The notes under the pieces were generated by a model that was given only the letters and a program-made list of their open reading frames with translations, made no database searches and was not told the origin of the DNA. From Cellulosimicrobium composti (GTDB lineage Bacteria > Actinomycetota > Actinomycetes > Actinomycetales > Cellulomonadaceae), in assembly GCF_009711085.1 (NCBI RefSeq), contig NZ_WMKA01000004.1, positions 62,001-126,000 on the forward strand: a stretch of 64,000 nucleotides of DNA. Reading direction: 5' to 3'. The position numbers and the translations under genes were made by a program. Below, piece after piece: positions 51,297 to 60,278 of this stretch (position 1 is the stretch's first letter; every line of letters begins with the position of its first letter).

Positions 51297-52571
51297 ATGG
51301 ACACCGAGGAACGCCTGGCCGTCTTCATCGACTACGAGAACCTCGCGCTCGGTGCGCGGGAGCACCTGGGCGGCATGACGTTCGACTTCGGCCCGATCGC
51401 GGACGCCCTCGCGGTGCGCGGGCGGGTCGTCGTGCGGCGCGCGTACGCGGACTGGTCGTACTTCGACGAGGACCGCCGCTCGCTCACGCGGCACCAGGTC
51501 GAGCTCATCGAGATGCCGCAGCGCATGGGCGCGTCGCGCAAGAACGCGGCCGACATCAAGATGGTCGTCGACGCGATCGAGATGGCGTTCGAGCGCGACT
51601 ACATCTCGACGTTCGTCATGTGCACGGGGGACAGCGACTTCTCCCCGCTCGTCCACAAGCTGCGCGAGCTCAACAAGCGCGTCATCGGCGTCGGCGTCGA
51701 GAAGTCGACGTCGCGCCTCCTGCCGCCCGCGTGCGACGAGTTCCTGTTCTACGACCGCCTGGAGGGCGTGGACGTGCCCGACGAGCCGGAGCCGCGCTCG
51801 GTCCGCGGGTCGCGCACGTCCGGCGGGACGACGTCGGGCGCGGCCAAGCCGAAGCGGGGCGGCGGGCGCACGTCCGGGCGCCGCAAGGCGACCGAGATCG
51901 CGGAGCCCGAGGCCGAGACGCCCGCTGCGGCGGCGCTCGCGGAGCTCGGGGAGGCGGTGAGCCGGACGACGCGCCGCGGCGAGCCGGTCGTGACGGAGAA
52001 CGCTCAGGTGGACGGCGAGACGACGTCGGTCGAGGACCCCGTCGAGCAGGCGGCCGCGGCGCCCGCGGCCGACGCCGACGACGACGCCCCGACGGGCGAG
52101 GACGTGCCCATGGAGGTGCGGGTCGCGCAGACGCTCGCCGACCTGGAGGCGTCCACGAGCGGCCCGGTGACCGCGTCGGTGCTCAAGCGCACGCTGCTGC
52201 GCAAGGACCCCACGTTCAGCGAGGCCGACTACGGGTTCCGCAACTTCGGCGAGTTCCTGCGGTTCCTGGCCGACCGGAGCTTCGTCGAGCTCGCGCCCGG
52301 GCCCGCGACCGGGGACCCGGAGGTGTCGCTGCCCGCGCAGGGCGACACCGACCAGGCGTTCGCGCTCGTGCGCGACGTGGTGCGCGAGGAGGGCGGGTCG
52401 ACCGTGCTGTCCGGGCTGAAGAACGCGATCCGCAAGAAGCGCCCGGACTTCAGCGAGAAGGCCCTCGGGTACCGGGGCTTCCTGCAGTTCTGCAAGGCCG
52501 CGCAGGCCGCCGGCGCCGTCGACCTGGCGTGGGACGACGACGCCGACGACTACCGCGTGACGGTCGCCTGA
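51297..52571 (+). CDS. NYN-domain RNase-like protein with two LOTUS (OST-HTH) domains
   Basis: A 424-residue protein. The N-terminal NYN/DUF88 domain (residues 5-150) has the PIN-like acidic residues in VFIDYEN, NAADIKMVVDAIEM and CTGDSDFSPLVHKLRELNKRVIGVG. A disordered acidic linker follows (about 165-265). Two OST-HTH/LOTUS domains close the protein (about 270-340 and 350-424), each with the KRTLLRKDP.FSE..YGFRNFGEFLRFL-type pattern. The family is thought to cleave RNA and bind structured RNA. ATG 51297. Confidence 0.92.
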   Translation: MDTEERLAVFIDYENLALGAREHLGGMTFDFGPIADALAVRGRVVVRRAYADWSYFDEDRRSLTRHQVELIEMPQRMGASRKNAADIKMVVDAIEMAFERDYISTFVMCTGDSDFSPLVHKLRELNKRVIGVGVEKSTSRLLPPACDEFLFYDRLEGVDVPDEPEPRSVRGSRTSGGTTSGAAKPKRGGGRTSGRRKATEIAEPEAETPAAAALAELGEAVSRTTRRGEPVVTENAQVDGETTSVEDPVEQAAAAPAADADDDAPTGEDVPMEVRVAQTLADLEASTSGPVTASVLKRTLLRKDPTFSEADYGFRNFGEFLRFLADRSFVELAPGPATGDPEVSLPAQGDTDQAFALVRDVVREEGGSTVLSGLKNAIRKKRPDFSEKALGYRGFLQFCKAAQAAGAVDLAWDDDADDYRVTVA

Positions 52572-52594
52572 CGCGAGGCGAGCCGGGCGCGGGG

Positions 52595-52619
52595 CCGGGC
52601 GCCGGGGGACGGCGCCCGG
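52595..52619. terminator. Hairpin terminator between convergent genes
   Basis: CCGGGCGCC and GGCGCCCGG form a perfect 9-bp stem with a 7-nt loop, in the 73-bp gap between the NYN gene and the convergent hydrolase. Confidence 0.6.
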
Positions 52620-52644
52620 TCGCGGCCCGGCGGACGGGTCGCGG

Positions 52645-53529
<885 letters not shown>

Positions 53530-53547
53530 TCAGTGGTCGCTACACTA

Positions 53548-53563
53548 GAGAACGATGGTTCTC
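53548..53563. promoter_or_regulatory. TetR operator copy 2
   Basis: GAGAACGATGGTTCTC repeats the same inverted sequence 34 bp further on. It directly follows a TACACT -10-like hexamer (53541-53546) and contains ATG 53555. Confidence 0.75.
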
Positions 53564-53599
53564 CGCGCAAGGGGGGCCGAGCGACAGGAGATGACACGC

Positions 53600-54169
53600 A
53601 TGCTCGACGACGCGAGCGCACGCGCGGCCGTGGTGGCTGCGGCCGACCGGCTGTTCTACGCCCAGGGGGTGCAGTCCGTCGGGATGGATGCCGTCCGCAA
53701 CGAGGCGGGCGTCTCCCTCAAGCGCATCTACGCGCTGTTCCCCTCCAAGGACGACCTCGTCGTCGCGGTGCTGCGGCACCGGACCCGGCGGTGGGACGAG
53801 GGCATCGCGTCCGCCGCGGCCGACGCGGTGACGCCCCGCGAGCGCCTGCTCGCCGTGTTCGACTTCCTCGACGCGTGGTTCCGCGAGGACGGCTTCCGCG
53901 GGTGCGCCTTCATCAACTCGTTCGGCGAGCTCGGTGCCACGTCGCCCGGCGTCGCGGACGCCGTGCGCGAGCACAAGGAGTCGTTCCAGCGCTACGCGTG
54001 CGACCTCGCGGCCGAGGCTGGGCTGCCCGACGACGTCGCGCTCCAGGTCGTGCTGCTCGCCGAGGGCGCCCAGACGACGGCGGCCATCACCCAGGACCTC
54101 GAGGTGGCCCGGCGCGCGCGACGCGCGGCCGAGCGCATCCTCGACGTGCCGACACCCGCCGCGGCCTGA
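53600..54169 (+). CDS. TetR-family transcriptional regulator
   Basis: A TetR regulator of 189 residues from ATG 53600. The HTH is VVAAADRLFYAQGVQSVGMDAVRNEAGVSLKRIYALFPSKDDLV. ATG 53600 is chosen since AGGAG lies 9 nt upstream. The frame also allows ATG 53591 and ATG 53555; the last would lie inside operator copy 2 but within a few bases of the predicted transcription start, so leaderless translation from it is possible. Likely represses itself and the divergent chloroperoxidase-like hydrolase. Confidence 0.9.
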   Translation: MLDDASARAAVVAAADRLFYAQGVQSVGMDAVRNEAGVSLKRIYALFPSKDDLVVAVLRHRTRRWDEGIASAAADAVTPRERLLAVFDFLDAWFREDGFRGCAFINSFGELGATSPGVADAVREHKESFQRYACDLAAEAGLPDDVALQVVLLAEGAQTTAAITQDLEVARRARRAAERILDVPTPAAA

Positions 54170-54248
54170 CCCGCGCCCGTACGGGTCCGTCGCGCACGCC
54201 GGGCGGTTCATGTCGGGAGCGACCTCGGGAATAGATATGGACACGCCG

Positions 54249-54269
54249 TTCATTACATGCTTATATGAA
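54249..54269. promoter_or_regulatory. AT-rich inverted repeat upstream of SDR gene
   Basis: TTCAT and ATGAA flank an 11-bp AT-rich centre (TTATAT within it can serve as -10). It lies 32 bp before the SDR ATG and may be the site of the TetR protein encoded downstream. Confidence 0.45.
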
Positions 54270-54300
54270 CAGCACGTCCACTTCCAGCCCAGGAGGAACC

Positions 54301-55038
54301 ATGGCCACCCAGGACACGCGCGTCGCCCTCGTCACCGGGGGGTCGGGCGGCATCGGCCGCGCTGTCGTGCGCCGTCTCGCGGCCGACGGGTTCGCCGTCG
54401 CCGTGCACTACGCGGGGAACGCGGACCGCGCCGAGCAGGTCGCCCAGGAGGTCGTCGCGAGCGGGGGCCGGGCGATCACCGTCACCGGTGACGTCGCGGA
54501 CGAGCACGCGATGGCTGCCGCGTTCGACGCCGTCGAGGCCGCGTTCGGCGGGATCGACGTCGTGGTCAACACCGCGGGCATCATGGTCCTCGGGCCGGTC
54601 GAGACGTTCGACCTCGACGCGTTCGACCGCATGCACCGCACCAACCTGCGCGGCACGTTCGTGGTGTCCCAGCAGGCCGCGCGGCGGCTGCGCCGCGGGG
54701 GAGCGCTCGTCAACGTCTCGACGAGCCAGACCCGCGCCCAGCACCCCACCTACGGCGCGTACGTCTCGACCAAGGCCGCGGTGGAGGGGCTGACGCTGAT
54801 CCTCGCGCGCGAGCTGCGGGGCCGCGACGTCACGGTCAACACCGTCGCCCCGGGTCCCGTCGCGACGCCGCTGTTCTTCGAGGGCAAGGACGAGGAGACC
54901 GTCGCGCGGCTCGCCGGCCTCGTGCCGCTCGAGCGCCTCGGCGAGCCCGACGACGTGGCCGAGACGGTCGCGTTCCTCGCCGGGCCGGCGCGCTGGGTCA
55001 ACGGGCAGGTGCTGTTCGCCAACGGCGGGCTCGCCTGA
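54301..55038 (+). CDS. SDR-family oxidoreductase
   Basis: A 245-residue classical SDR. TGGSGGIGRAV (residues 10-20) binds the cofactor, with HYAGN after beta-2 suggesting NADP(H) or an adapted site; VVNTAGIMV replaces NNAG; the active site is NVSTSQTR plus YGAYVSTKAAVEGL. The C-terminus NGQVLFANGGLA is typical of 3-oxoacyl-ACP-reductase-like members. ATG 54301 follows AGGAGGAACC. Flanked by two TetR genes; the one downstream is the better candidate regulator. Confidence 0.94.
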   Translation: MATQDTRVALVTGGSGGIGRAVVRRLAADGFAVAVHYAGNADRAEQVAQEVVASGGRAITVTGDVADEHAMAAAFDAVEAAFGGIDVVVNTAGIMVLGPVETFDLDAFDRMHRTNLRGTFVVSQQAARRLRRGGALVNVSTSQTRAQHPTYGAYVSTKAAVEGLTLILARELRGRDVTVNTVAPGPVATPLFFEGKDEETVARLAGLVPLERLGEPDDVAETVAFLAGPARWVNGQVLFANGGLA

Positions 55039-55067
55039 GCCCGCGCCCGGCGACCGCCGGCGCGGGC
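55039..55067 (+). terminator. Hairpin after the SDR gene
   Basis: GCCCGCGCC and GGCGCGGGC pair around an 11-nt loop, starting immediately after the SDR stop. It separates the SDR from the TetR gene that follows. Confidence 0.5.
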
Positions 55068-55114
55068 GCCCGGGACCTAGACTCCGCACGTCGACGGCAC
55101 GGGAGCGAGGACGA

Positions 55115-55729
55115 GTGAGCACGGCACAGGACGACAGAACCGCACGTCCGCGCCCGCGGGGGCGCGGCAGGCGACCCGCCGACGAGGTACGCGCCGACGT
55201 GCTCGCGGTCGTCGGCCGGATCGTGCTCGCCGAGGGGATCGCCGACCTCACGTTCGAGCGCGTCGCGCGGCTGGCCGGCGCCAGCCGCACGACCCTGCAC
55301 AAGTGGTGGCCGTCGCGCGGCGCCCTCGCGCTCGACGGCTACTTCCACGCCGTGCAGAACACGCTCGCGTTCGACGACACGCAGGACGTGCGTGCGGACC
55401 TGCGCCACCAGCTCCACTCGTTCGCCGGCGTCATGGCGACGCCCGGCGGCCGCGCGCTCCTCGAGATCATCGGGGCGTCGCAGACCGACGCCGACCTCGC
55501 CGCGGCGTACCGGCGCCTGTACTCCTCCGGGCGCCGCGAGCTCGCGTACGAGCGCCTGACTCGCGCGCGCGAGCGCGGGGAGATCCGCGACGACGTCGAC
55601 GTCCGCGTGCTCGTCGACCAGCTCTGGGGCGCGGTGTACCACCGGCTCCTCGTCCCGGACGAGCCGGTGACCCCCGCGTTCCTCGACGCGCTCGTCGACA
55701 ACCTGTTCGACGGCGTCGCCCCACGCTGA
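55115..55729 (+). CDS. TetR-family transcriptional regulator
   Basis: A 204-residue TetR regulator. A basic, Pro/Arg-rich N-terminal arm (RPRPRGRGRRPADEVRADVLAVVGRIV) precedes the HTH (ADLTFERVARLAGASRTTLHKWWPSRGALALDGYF), and a TetR_C-type helical domain follows. The Lys-Trp-Trp form of the recognition-helix end is frequent in actinobacterial AcrR-like members. The start is GTG 55115 after GAGCGAGGACGA. It may control the SDR upstream. Confidence 0.92.
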   Translation: MSTAQDDRTARPRPRGRGRRPADEVRADVLAVVGRIVLAEGIADLTFERVARLAGASRTTLHKWWPSRGALALDGYFHAVQNTLAFDDTQDVRADLRHQLHSFAGVMATPGGRALLEIIGASQTDADLAAAYRRLYSSGRRELAYERLTRARERGEIRDDVDVRVLVDQLWGAVYHRLLVPDEPVTPAFLDALVDNLFDGVAPR

Positions 55730-55756
55730 GCCTCTCGGCCGCCCTGCTCATGAATG

Positions 55757-55770
55757 TGGGAGCGATCCCA
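55757..55770. promoter_or_regulatory. CebR/CelR-type operator
   Basis: TGGGAGCGATCCCA differs by one base from the TGGGAGCGCTCCCA box bound by CebR/CelR LacI-type regulators of actinobacterial cellulose and glucan genes; G and C extend the symmetry by one base pair. A weaker LacI-like AGAGCGCTTGCTC lies at 55781-55793. Both precede the GH16 gene. Confidence 0.72.
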
Positions 55771-55928
55771 CGACACACCGAGAGAGCGCTTGCTCAGGCC
55801 CGAGGCGTGCCCGTAGGTTCGCGGGCGGAGGGTCGGAACCGGCCCCCGCCCGGTGCACTGGCGCGCCGAGCACGTCGCGCACCGTGGCGAGACGCAAGGC
55901 GGCACCGGCCGCCGGACCTGGAGGATCG

Positions 55929-57230
55929 ATGGACCTCGCACGTCAGCGCCCCCTGCCCACCACGCCCACCGGACCCGACGGCCACGCCCGGCGGCGCCGC
56001 CTCGCGGGTGCCGCCCTCGCCGCGCTCACCGCGGCCTCCGCGGCGCTCGCGGTGACCGTCCCCGCGTCGTCGGCGGAGGCCGCGCCGGGCGACCTCGTCT
56101 GGTCCGACGAGTTCGACGGCGCCGCCGGCTCCGCGCCCGACCCGGCGGTGTGGAACCACGAGACCGGCGCGCACGGCTGGGGCAACGCCGAGCTCCAGAA
56201 CTACACCGCGTCGCGCGCGAACTCGGCGCTCGACGGCCAGGGCAACCTCGTCATCACCGCGCGACGCGAGGCCGACGGGTCGTACACGTCCGCGCGCATG
56301 ACGACCCAGGGGAAGTACCAGCCGCAGTACGGGCGCGTCGAGGCGCGGATCCAGATCCCGCGCGGCCAGGGCATCTGGCCCGCCTTCTGGATGCTCGGGG
56401 GGAGCTTCCCCGGCACCGAGTGGCCCGCGTCGGGCGAGATCGACGTGATGGAGAACGTCGGCTTCGAGCCGCACCGCGTGCACGGGACCGTGCACGGCCC
56501 CGGCTACTCGGGCGGCGCGGGGATCACCGGCATGTACCAGCACCCGCAGGGCTGGTCGTTCGCGGACGACTTCCACACGTTCGCCGTCGACTGGAAGCCG
56601 GGCGAGATCACCTGGTTCGTCGACGGCCAGCAGTTCCACCGCGTCACGCGCGCGAGCGTCGGCGCGAACGCGTGGGTGTTCGACCAGCCGTTCTTCCTCA
56701 TCCTCAACGTCGCGGTCGGCGGCCAGTGGCCCGGCTACCCCGACGGCACCACCCAGCTCCCGCAGCAGATGAAGGTCGACTACGTGCGCGTCTACGACAA
56801 CGGGTCGGGCACGACGAACCCCGGTGACCCGGGCGGCCTGCCGACCGGGACGGGCACGATCCGCATCGCCAACGGGTTCTGCCTCGACGTGCCGTGGGGC
56901 CAGACGCACGACGGCAACCGCGTGCAGATCGTGCCGTGCAACGGCAACGCCGCCCAGTCGTGGACGCGGGGGAGCGACGGCACGGTCCGGGCGCTCGGGA
57001 AGTGCCTCGACGTGAGCGGCAGCGGCACGGCGAACGGGACGCCGGTGCAGCTGTGGACGTGCAACGGCACGGGCGCGCAGAGGTGGGCGTACGACGCGGG
57101 GGCGAGGACGCTGCGCAACCCGCAGTCGGGACGGTGCCTCGACGCCGAGGGCGGCAACCCGCTCCACGAGGGCCAGCGGTTCGTGATCTGGGACTGCCAC
57201 GGGGCGCCGAACCAGCAGTGGACGTTCTGA
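55929..57230 (+). CDS. Secreted GH16 endo-beta-1,3-glucanase with ricin-B-type (CBM13) domain
   Basis: A 433-residue exported enzyme that cleaves beta-1,3-glucan (laminarin, yeast wall). A Sec/Tat-like signal runs to about residue 52 (HARRRRLAGAALAALTAASAALAVTVPASSAEA). The GH16 domain (about 54-295) has PEY-like VWNHETGAHGWGNAELQNYTASRANS, the catalytic GEIDVMENVG (two Glu around an Asp, about 170-175) and DWKPGEITWFVDG. A Gly/Thr linker leads to a CBM13 domain (about 307-433) with the repeated GxCLDV...NG...QW pattern. ATG 55929 is used. A CebR-type box lies 159 bp upstream. Confidence 0.95.
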   Translation: MDLARQRPLPTTPTGPDGHARRRRLAGAALAALTAASAALAVTVPASSAEAAPGDLVWSDEFDGAAGSAPDPAVWNHETGAHGWGNAELQNYTASRANSALDGQGNLVITARREADGSYTSARMTTQGKYQPQYGRVEARIQIPRGQGIWPAFWMLGGSFPGTEWPASGEIDVMENVGFEPHRVHGTVHGPGYSGGAGITGMYQHPQGWSFADDFHTFAVDWKPGEITWFVDGQQFHRVTRASVGANAWVFDQPFFLILNVAVGGQWPGYPDGTTQLPQQMKVDYVRVYDNGSGTTNPGDPGGLPTGTGTIRIANGFCLDVPWGQTHDGNRVQIVPCNGNAAQSWTRGSDGTVRALGKCLDVSGSGTANGTPVQLWTCNGTGAQRWAYDAGARTLRNPQSGRCLDAEGGNPLHEGQRFVIWDCHGAPNQQWTF

Positions 57231-57252
57231 CCGGGCTGGCCCCGTTCCCCGT

Positions 57253-57284
57253 CCGGCCCGGCTCCCCGCGCGGAGCCGGGCCGG
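57253..57284. terminator. Hairpin terminator between convergent genes
   Basis: CCGGCCCGGCTCC and GGAGCCGGGCCGG form a perfect 13-bp stem with a 6-nt loop. The end touches the stop of the convergent antiporter gene (57285). Confidence 0.8.
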
Positions 57285-58481
57285 TCAGCCGGTCGCGCGG
57301 TCCTCGGCCGTCGGGTCGACGGGCGCCGGCGCGCGCGGGCCGAGGCGGCTCGCGACCATCGGCAGCACGACGACCGACAGCACGCCCGCCCCGACGAGCG
57401 CCGCGCCCACGCGCGACGACATCGCGCCCTGCGAGACCGCGATCTCGGTGAGCGCGACGAGCAGCGGGAGCGCGGTCGCGGCGTAGAGGGCCGTCTGGAC
57501 GCGCTCGACCGGCGGCAGCTCGCGGCGGAACCACAGCAGCACGGGACCGCCGCGCACCACGACCATGAGCGCGAAGAACGTCAGCGGGAGCAGCGGCGCC
57601 GCGACGATCGACGCGATGTCGAGGTTCATGCCGGAGCTGACGAAGAACACGGGCACGAACACGCCCCACGCCACGGCGTCGAGCTTCTTCTCGAGCGCCT
57701 CCACGTCGCCCGGCGCCCACCGCCGCAGCACCATGCCACCGACGAACGCGCCGAGCACCGCGTCGAACCCGAGCCCGGACGCGAGCGCGAGCAGCGCCAC
57801 GAGCAGCAGGACGGTGAGCCGCAGCGTGCTCTGGCCCGTGCCGTGCTCGGCCGCGGCGACGAGCCGACCGCCGCCGAGGTCACCCAGCCGCCCGAGCCGG
57901 CCCGGGAGCGCCGACAGCCCGATCGCGACGACGGCGAACAGGACGAGGAGGACCGCGGCGACCCCGCTCTCGCGCGTGCCGAGCAGGAGCGCCATCGCGA
58001 CGATCGGCCCGAGCTCGCCGACCGCCCCGACCACGAGCACGGTGCGGCCGAGCCGCGACCCGAGCTGACCGCCGTCGCGCAGGATCGGCAGCACGACGCC
58101 GAGGGCGGTCGTCGTGAGGGCGATGCCTCCCGCGGCGACGGCGTGCGGGGAGTCGCGCCCCACGAGCATGATGACCAGGGCCGCGCCGACGACGAGCGAG
58201 GTCAGCCACGCCCCCGCCGCGCGCCGCCCGATGCGCTCGCGCAGCAGGTTCGGCTCGAGCTCGTACCCGGCCAGCAGGAAAAGGAACCCCATGCCGAGGT
58301 CGGAGAGCAGCGCGACGTCGTCGGGCGACGCGAGGTGCAGCATCGACGGACCGATGACGATCCCGCCGAGCAGGAGCACGACGACCTGCGGCACGCGCGA
58401 CCGCACCGGCATGAGTCCCGACACCAGCGGTGCGAGCAGGGCGACGACGAACACCGGGACGAGCGGGGCGTACACGTTCAC
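57285..58481 (-). CDS. Kef-type cation:proton antiporter
   Basis: A 398-residue CPA2-family antiporter with about 12 helices. VPQVVVLLLGGIVIGPSMLHLAS (first helices), LSDLGMGFLFLLAGYELEPNLLRERIG and ASGLGFDAVLGAFVGGMVLRRW are typical of Kef/NapA-like K+/H+ or Na+/H+ antiporters. There is no RCK/TrkA-N domain, so it is the short type. The GTG at 58481 begins at the first helix and leaves no extra N-terminus. Confidence 0.92.
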   Translation of the reverse strand: MNVYAPLVPVFVVALLAPLVSGLMPVRSRVPQVVVLLLGGIVIGPSMLHLASPDDVALLSDLGMGFLFLLAGYELEPNLLRERIGRRAAGAWLTSLVVGAALVIMLVGRDSPHAVAAGGIALTTTALGVVLPILRDGGQLGSRLGRTVLVVGAVGELGPIVAMALLLGTRESGVAAVLLVLFAVVAIGLSALPGRLGRLGDLGGGRLVAAAEHGTGQSTLRLTVLLLVALLALASGLGFDAVLGAFVGGMVLRRWAPGDVEALEKKLDAVAWGVFVPVFFVSSGMNLDIASIVAAPLLPLTFFALMVVVRGGPVLLWFRRELPPVERVQTALYAATALPLLVALTEIAVSQGAMSSRVGAALVGAGVLSVVVLPMVASRLGPRAPAPVDPTAEDRATG

Positions 58482-58725
58482 GGCGGGCTCCGGGAGTCGG
58501 CGGACGGCGGTCCCAGGATCGCGCAGCGCCGCAGGTCGCGCGCGGCGGGAGCAGGACCGGGGTCCCGGCGGGCCCGGCCACCCTTGACGCGCGCCGCACC
58601 CCGTCCTACCGTCGGCCCAGCCGCGGGTCCCGCGGCACCTGGATCGGCAGACAGGACCACTGAGCCGGCGCACCGTGGCGCCGGAGCCCGCGCCCCGGTG
58701 AGCGACGAGCCACCAGGAGGCACCG

Positions 58726-60111
58726 ATGACCAGCACCTCAGTCAGCTCCGGGACGACCCGGACGTGGATCCGCAACCCGCTCGGCGTGTTCACCGCCGAC
58801 GACTCGCCGGGCGCGCCGGACGCGCGCGGCGGGATCGTCGTGGAGGGCGGGGTGGTCGCCGAGGTCGTCGCGGCGGGGGCCGAGCCCGCGACGCCGGTCG
58901 ACGAGACGTTCGACGCGTCGCAGCACGTGCTCACGCCGGGGCTGATCAACACCCACCACCACTTCTACCAGACGCTCACGCGCGCCTGGGGGCCCGTCGC
59001 GGACGCCCCGCTCTTCCCCTGGCTGCAGCGGCTGTACCCGGTGTGGGCGCGACTCACGCCGCGCGACCACGAGCTCGCGACGACCGTCGCGCTCGCCGAG
59101 CTCCTGCTCTCCGGCTGCACGACGGCGGCCGACCACCACTACGTGTTCCCCGCGGGCCTCGACGACGCGATCGACATCCAGGTCGCCGCGGTGCGCCGGC
59201 TCGGCATGCGCGCGACGCTCACGCGCGGGTCCATGACCCTCGGCCAGGACGACGGCGGCCTGCCGCCCCAGTCGGTGGTCCAGGGCCTCGGGACGATCCT
59301 CGCGGACTCGCAGCGCCTCGTGGAGACGTACCACGAGCGGGGTGCGGGGGCGCAGGTGCAGATCGCGCTCGCGCCGTGCTCGCCGTTCTCCGTGACGACG
59401 GACGCCATGCGCGAGAGCGCGGCGCTCGCGGAGGCCCTCGACGTGCGCCTGCACACGCACCTCGCCGAGACGATCGACGAGGAGGACTTCTGCCGCGAGC
59501 GGTTCGGGATGCGCACGGTCGACTAGCTCGAGTCGGTCGGCTGGCTCACGGACCGCGCGTGGCTCGGGCACGGCATCCACTTCGACGACGAGGAGGTGCG
59601 CCGGCTCGGGGCGGCGGGGACCGGCGTCGCGCACTGCCCGACGTCGAACATGCGCCTCGCGTCCGGCATCGCGCGCGCCGTCGAGCTGGAGGACGCCGGG
59701 GCGCCCGTCGGTCTCGGGGTGGACGGCTCGGCGTCGAACGACGCGTCGACCATGGTGCTGGAGGCGCGCCAGGCGCTCTACCTGCAGCGGCTGAGGTACG
59801 GGGCCGACATCCCCGTGACGCGCGCGCTCGGGTGGGGCACGCGCGGCTCGGCGCGCGTGCTCGGCCGGGACGACGTCGGCGTGCTCGCCGTGGGGAAGCA
59901 GGCTGACCTCGCGCTGTGGCGCCTCGACGAGCTGCGCTTCTCGGGCTCGCACGACCCGGTCGCGGCGCTCCTGCTGTGCGGCGCCGACCGGGCGGACCGG
60001 GTCATGGTGGGCGGCGCGTGGCGCGTCGTCGACGGGGCGGTCCCGGACCTCGACCTGGGGGCCCTCGTCGCGGAGCACTCCGCCGCCGCCCGCCGCCTCG
60101 TGGCGGGCTGA
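58726..60111 (+). pseudogene. 8-oxoguanine-deaminase-like amidohydrolase interrupted by an amber codon
   Basis: The frame encodes a 461-codon COG0402 amidohydrolase, but codon 267 (59524-59526) is TAG, where relatives usually have a Tyr in a DYLE-type sequence. Both halves are otherwise intact and in frame. The first 266 residues hold LTPGLINTHHHFYQ (HxH metal site), TTAADHHYVFP and HLAET; the part after the stop holds LGHGIHF, AHCPTSNMRLASG and LGVDGSASND. A TAC to TAG change or a sequencing error would explain it. ATG 58726 follows AGGAGGCACCG. Intact relatives deaminate 8-oxoguanine or similar purines; a purine permease follows. Confidence 0.88.
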
Positions 60112-60124
60112 GCCCGGGACGCGC

Positions 60125-60153
60125 CGGGGAGGGGCGCCGCGCGCTCCTCCCCG
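60125..60153 (+). terminator. Hairpin after the amidohydrolase frame
   Basis: CGGGGAGG pairs with CCTCCCCG around a GC-rich 13-nt loop, 13 bp after the final stop. Confidence 0.5.
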
Positions 60154-60197
60154 CCGTGCCCGTCGTCGCAGGCCACGCGCGAGTTGGCGGCAGGGAC

Positions 60198-60226
60198 TTG
60201 ACACAGGTCACACTTGGAGTTCGAAT
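60198..60226 (+). promoter_or_regulatory. Promoter of the purine permease gene
   Basis: -35 TTGACA at 60198-60203 and TCGAAT at 60221-60226 as -10, spaced 17 bp. The -10 touches the operator-like palindromes that follow. Confidence 0.55.
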
Positions 60227-60254
60227 AGCGGAAGTAGTTTTCCGCTAAGCGGAA
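60226..60254. promoter_or_regulatory. Two overlapping palindromes, probable operator of the purine permease
   Basis: TAGCGGAA-N6-TTCCGCTA (60226-60247) is a perfect inverted repeat, and its right half also forms TTCCGCT-A-AGCGGAA (60240-60254). Thus three half-sites share one strand of DNA between the -10 and the start codon. The TTCCGC/GCGGAA type recalls IclR-family sites; the regulator is not in the window. Confidence 0.68.
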
Positions 60255-60278
60255 CGATGGCTGACGAGGAGGTCCGCT

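Noticed and set aside
59524-59526. Amber codon decoded as an amino acid (pyrrolysine-like)
   Set aside because: No pylT/pylS context, no such decoding is expected in this lineage, and a one-base Tyr-to-stop change explains it.
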